Of a DNA stretch of 7,427 bases, positions 6,228-7,427 are shown in pieces (position 1 is the stretch's first letter; every line of letters begins with the position of its first letter). The notes beneath the pieces were generated by a model, which had not been told where the DNA came from, did not search any database, and saw nothing but the letters and a program-made list of their open reading frames with translations. The position numbers and the translations under genes are program-made. Origin of the DNA: JAFGPJ01 sp964612465 (GTDB taxonomy: Bacteria; Planctomycetota; Phycisphaerae; Sedimentisphaerales; Anaerobacaceae); the NCBI GenBank assembly GCA_964612465.1, contig CAZTDF010000217.1, positions 1 through 7,427 of the forward strand. The letters are read 5' to 3'.

Positions 6228-6320
6228 GGTCATCTCGACCGAAGTCCAAAAGGGACGAAGTTAAGAAATCTATTCAAATCAGATTCCTCGACTCCGCCTT
6301 CGGCTCCGCTCGGAATGACC
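6228..6320. repeat. Inverted pair of ~40-base dispersed repeat units
   Basis: Unit one (6228-6271) begins GGTCATCTCGACCGAAG and ends AGAAATCT. Unit two (6281-6320) is the opposite orientation: its complement begins GGTCATTCCGAGCGGAG and ends GAGGAATCT. The two share ends and much of the interior, so the pair forms an imperfect inverted repeat with a 9-base centre. From memory, units of this GTCATTCCGAGCGGAG...GAATCT type are common dispersed intergenic repeats in many bacterial assemblies. It lies in the presumed leader of the channel gene and could fold in its transcript. No target-site duplication or transposase is evident. Confidence 0.65.
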
Positions 6321-6328
6321 GTGAGGGA
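6321..6328 (+). promoter_or_regulatory. Ribosome binding site deciding the channel-gene start
   Basis: GTGAGGGA lies immediately 3' of the repeat pair. Its core is about 10 bases before the ATG at 6338 but directly abuts an in-frame ATG at 6329. Spacing favours 6338; using 6329 would only add three residues (MHK). Confidence 0.6.
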
Positions 6329-6337
6329 ATGCATAAA

Positions 6338-7427
6338 ATGATCGAACCAAACTCAAAATCCGAAAAACCGAAAGACCAGCGACGATTCAGCCAAGAACAA
6401 TACGATAAGCTCAAGCGCTGCTCTGAAAAGAAAGATATGACAGAGTGGAACCAGTGGCGAAACCAAAACCCGGCACAAGATGTTCTTCTTGAAGAGGCCT
6501 ATCTTAAAGACTGTTGGCTAAGAGGTGTGCTTCTGAACACGAGGGGGTCTTCGCATTTTACCGGAGAAGTCCATCTGGAAGGCGCAATTTTGACTCGCGC
6601 CCAACTGAGAGACGCCAATTTCGAGTGTTCCCGTATGGAATCCGCGCAACTGTACGCAGCCGACCTTACCAGGGGCAGGTTCTGGCTTGCGCACCTGGAA
6701 GGGGCGTTTCTTAATGGTGCCTGTCTGGAAGAGGCTCAACTCAACAGCTCTTACCTGAAGAGCACAATATTTTATCGTGCCCGCGTGAAAGGCGCCAAGT
6801 TCTCGGCAGCCATCGTTGACAGTGGTACGTCATTTTGGGGACTGAAGGTCAATCGTCACCACGAAAATTGTAAAGGCACGAATTTTACCGGCGTCGGGCT
6901 GAGGACGGTACGCATAGACCCCGGCACAAAACAGCTTATTGAATATAACATCAGACGGATGAACTGGGAGGATTGGTATAAGTACAAGAACTGGCAAGTT
7001 AAAAAAGATGAGAGGAACATACTCGTAAAGAAGTTAATGTGGTTTATTCGCAAATTCTGGCAGATAAGTGACTATGGCATATCCACCAAAGAGATTATAA
7101 AGACCTTTTTGAAGTGGGCCTTTGTTTTTGGCATTATCTACTATGCCTGGGGTTTAATCGACTATCACCTTATTGGAAATAAAGATTACCCGGGGATCGT
7201 CAGCAATCTATTCGTTCTCGAGGACAGCAAACGAGCGGTTCCGGTCTGGCTGGTTCCGCTTCGCTCGATTTACTTCTCTATCGTTACAATGACGACACTC
7301 GGATTAGGCGACATGTACGCCAACACCAACAGTCTCTTTCGAGGAATATTCGGCCATATATTGTTAGCGTTGCAGGTGATTTTAGGTTATGTTCTGTTGG
7401 GTGCGTTGGTGACTCGTTTTGCGGTAT
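6338..7427 (+). CDS. Pentapeptide-repeat protein fused to two-helix ion channel (partial)
   Basis: This frame is open from the ATG at 6338 to the window end, giving 363 residues; the stop is outside. Residues 1-47 are hydrophilic and charged. Residues 80-160 are an unbroken run of about 17 pentapeptides, with L, F, M or V every five residues (80, 85, 90 ... 160) and mostly alanine two places earlier. This predicts about four turns of a right-handed beta-helix, and weaker repeats lie at 48-66 and 183-193. A basic, tryptophan-rich linker (205-245) follows. A membrane helix (257-279), a re-entrant pore (305-325) with TMTTLGLGD and a second helix (337-362) form an Ion_trans_2 channel unit. The filter TLGLGD resembles potassium filters (TVGYGD) with Leu for Tyr. 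A membrane cation channel with a cytoplasmic beta-helix is likely; ion and stimulus are unknown. It is transcribed divergently from dnaN and probably ends soon after the window. Confidence 0.92.
   Translation, partial: MIEPNSKSEKPKDQRRFSQEQYDKLKRCSEKKDMTEWNQWRNQNPAQDVLLEEAYLKDCWLRGVLLNTRGSSHFTGEVHLEGAILTRAQLRDANFECSRMESAQLYAADLTRGRFWLAHLEGAFLNGACLEEAQLNSSYLKSTIFYRARVKGAKFSAAIVDSGTSFWGLKVNRHHENCKGTNFTGVGLRTVRIDPGTKQLIEYNIRRMNWEDWYKYKNWQVKKDERNILVKKLMWFIRKFWQISDYGISTKEIIKTFLKWAFVFGIIYYAWGLIDYHLIGNKDYPGIVSNLFVLEDSKRAVPVWLVPLRSIYFSIVTMTTLGLGDMYANTNSLFRGIFGHILLALQVILGYVLLGALVTRFAV

Noticed and set aside
5974..6337. Possible replication origin beside dnaN
   Set aside because: Only one full DnaA-box match and one near match were seen, without a cluster or a clear unwinding element; dnaA is not adjacent.
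6213..6341. A 42-codon frame whose TGA overlaps the channel ATG as ATGA, resembling a coupled leader peptide
   Set aside because: Most of it is translation of the inverted repeat pair (ending SAPLGMT, typical of spurious frames over that repeat), and no ribosome site precedes its ATG.
6514..7053. Short frames within the channel gene (6514-6714 plus, 6518-6739 minus, 6856-7053 minus)
   Set aside because: They overlap a continuous frame with clear pentapeptide periodicity and pore motifs, and they lack domains of their own.

Overview
The window is a piece of bacterial chromosome. It carries a conserved DNA-replication gene cluster on the minus strand, flanked by plus-strand accessory genes and by several unrelated intergenic repeat families. 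GyrB with a long insertion near its C-terminus, the order dnaN-dciA-gyrB without dnaA, and A/T-rich repeat debris that would read on the minus strand as KNKPN- and KMNV-like peptides together suggest a planctomycete of the Phycisphaerae/Sedimentisphaerales type. That taxonomic call is an inference from memory of such genomes; no search was run.

Layout. Positions 1-620 hold no convincing gene. The first ~310 bases are decayed repeats: a strong CCCCCAGAT palindrome, ATTGGCTTTG decamers, three GTTTGTTTTTTC-like words and a heptamer tandem. The next ~310 bases lead into the first gene and contain two dyads, one of them inside a possible promoter. A plus-strand flavoprotein gene with an Fe-S type cysteine motif occupies 621-1172. 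A back-to-back pair of REP-like hairpins with GTAG heads (1213-1292) separates it from the convergent minus-strand genes and supplies the stop codon of the first of them.

The minus-strand cluster, in transcription order, is dnaN (5973-4870, sliding clamp), a DUF721/DciA helicase-loader-like gene (4858-4514), gyrB (4413-1939) and a CYTH/class IV adenylate-cyclase-like gene (1888-1289). Spacings of 11, 100 and 50 bases fit one operon driven by a good sigma70-type promoter at 6045-6073, which has a DnaA-box-like site just upstream. The first three products all serve chromosome replication: clamp, helicase loading and supercoil control. The CYTH protein is probably a passenger with a nucleotide or polyphosphate role.

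Divergent from dnaN, after a second inverted repeat pair (6228-6320), lies a plus-strand gene (6338 to beyond 7427). It encodes a pentapeptide-repeat beta-helix joined to a two-helix ion-channel pore with filter TLGLGD; its 3' end is outside the window.

I found no CRISPR array, RNA gene, transposase or clear new multi-gene system. The points most worth checking are the repeat elements in three of the intergenic spaces, the REP pair that ends a gene, the pentapeptide/channel fusion and the dyad in the flavoprotein promoter.
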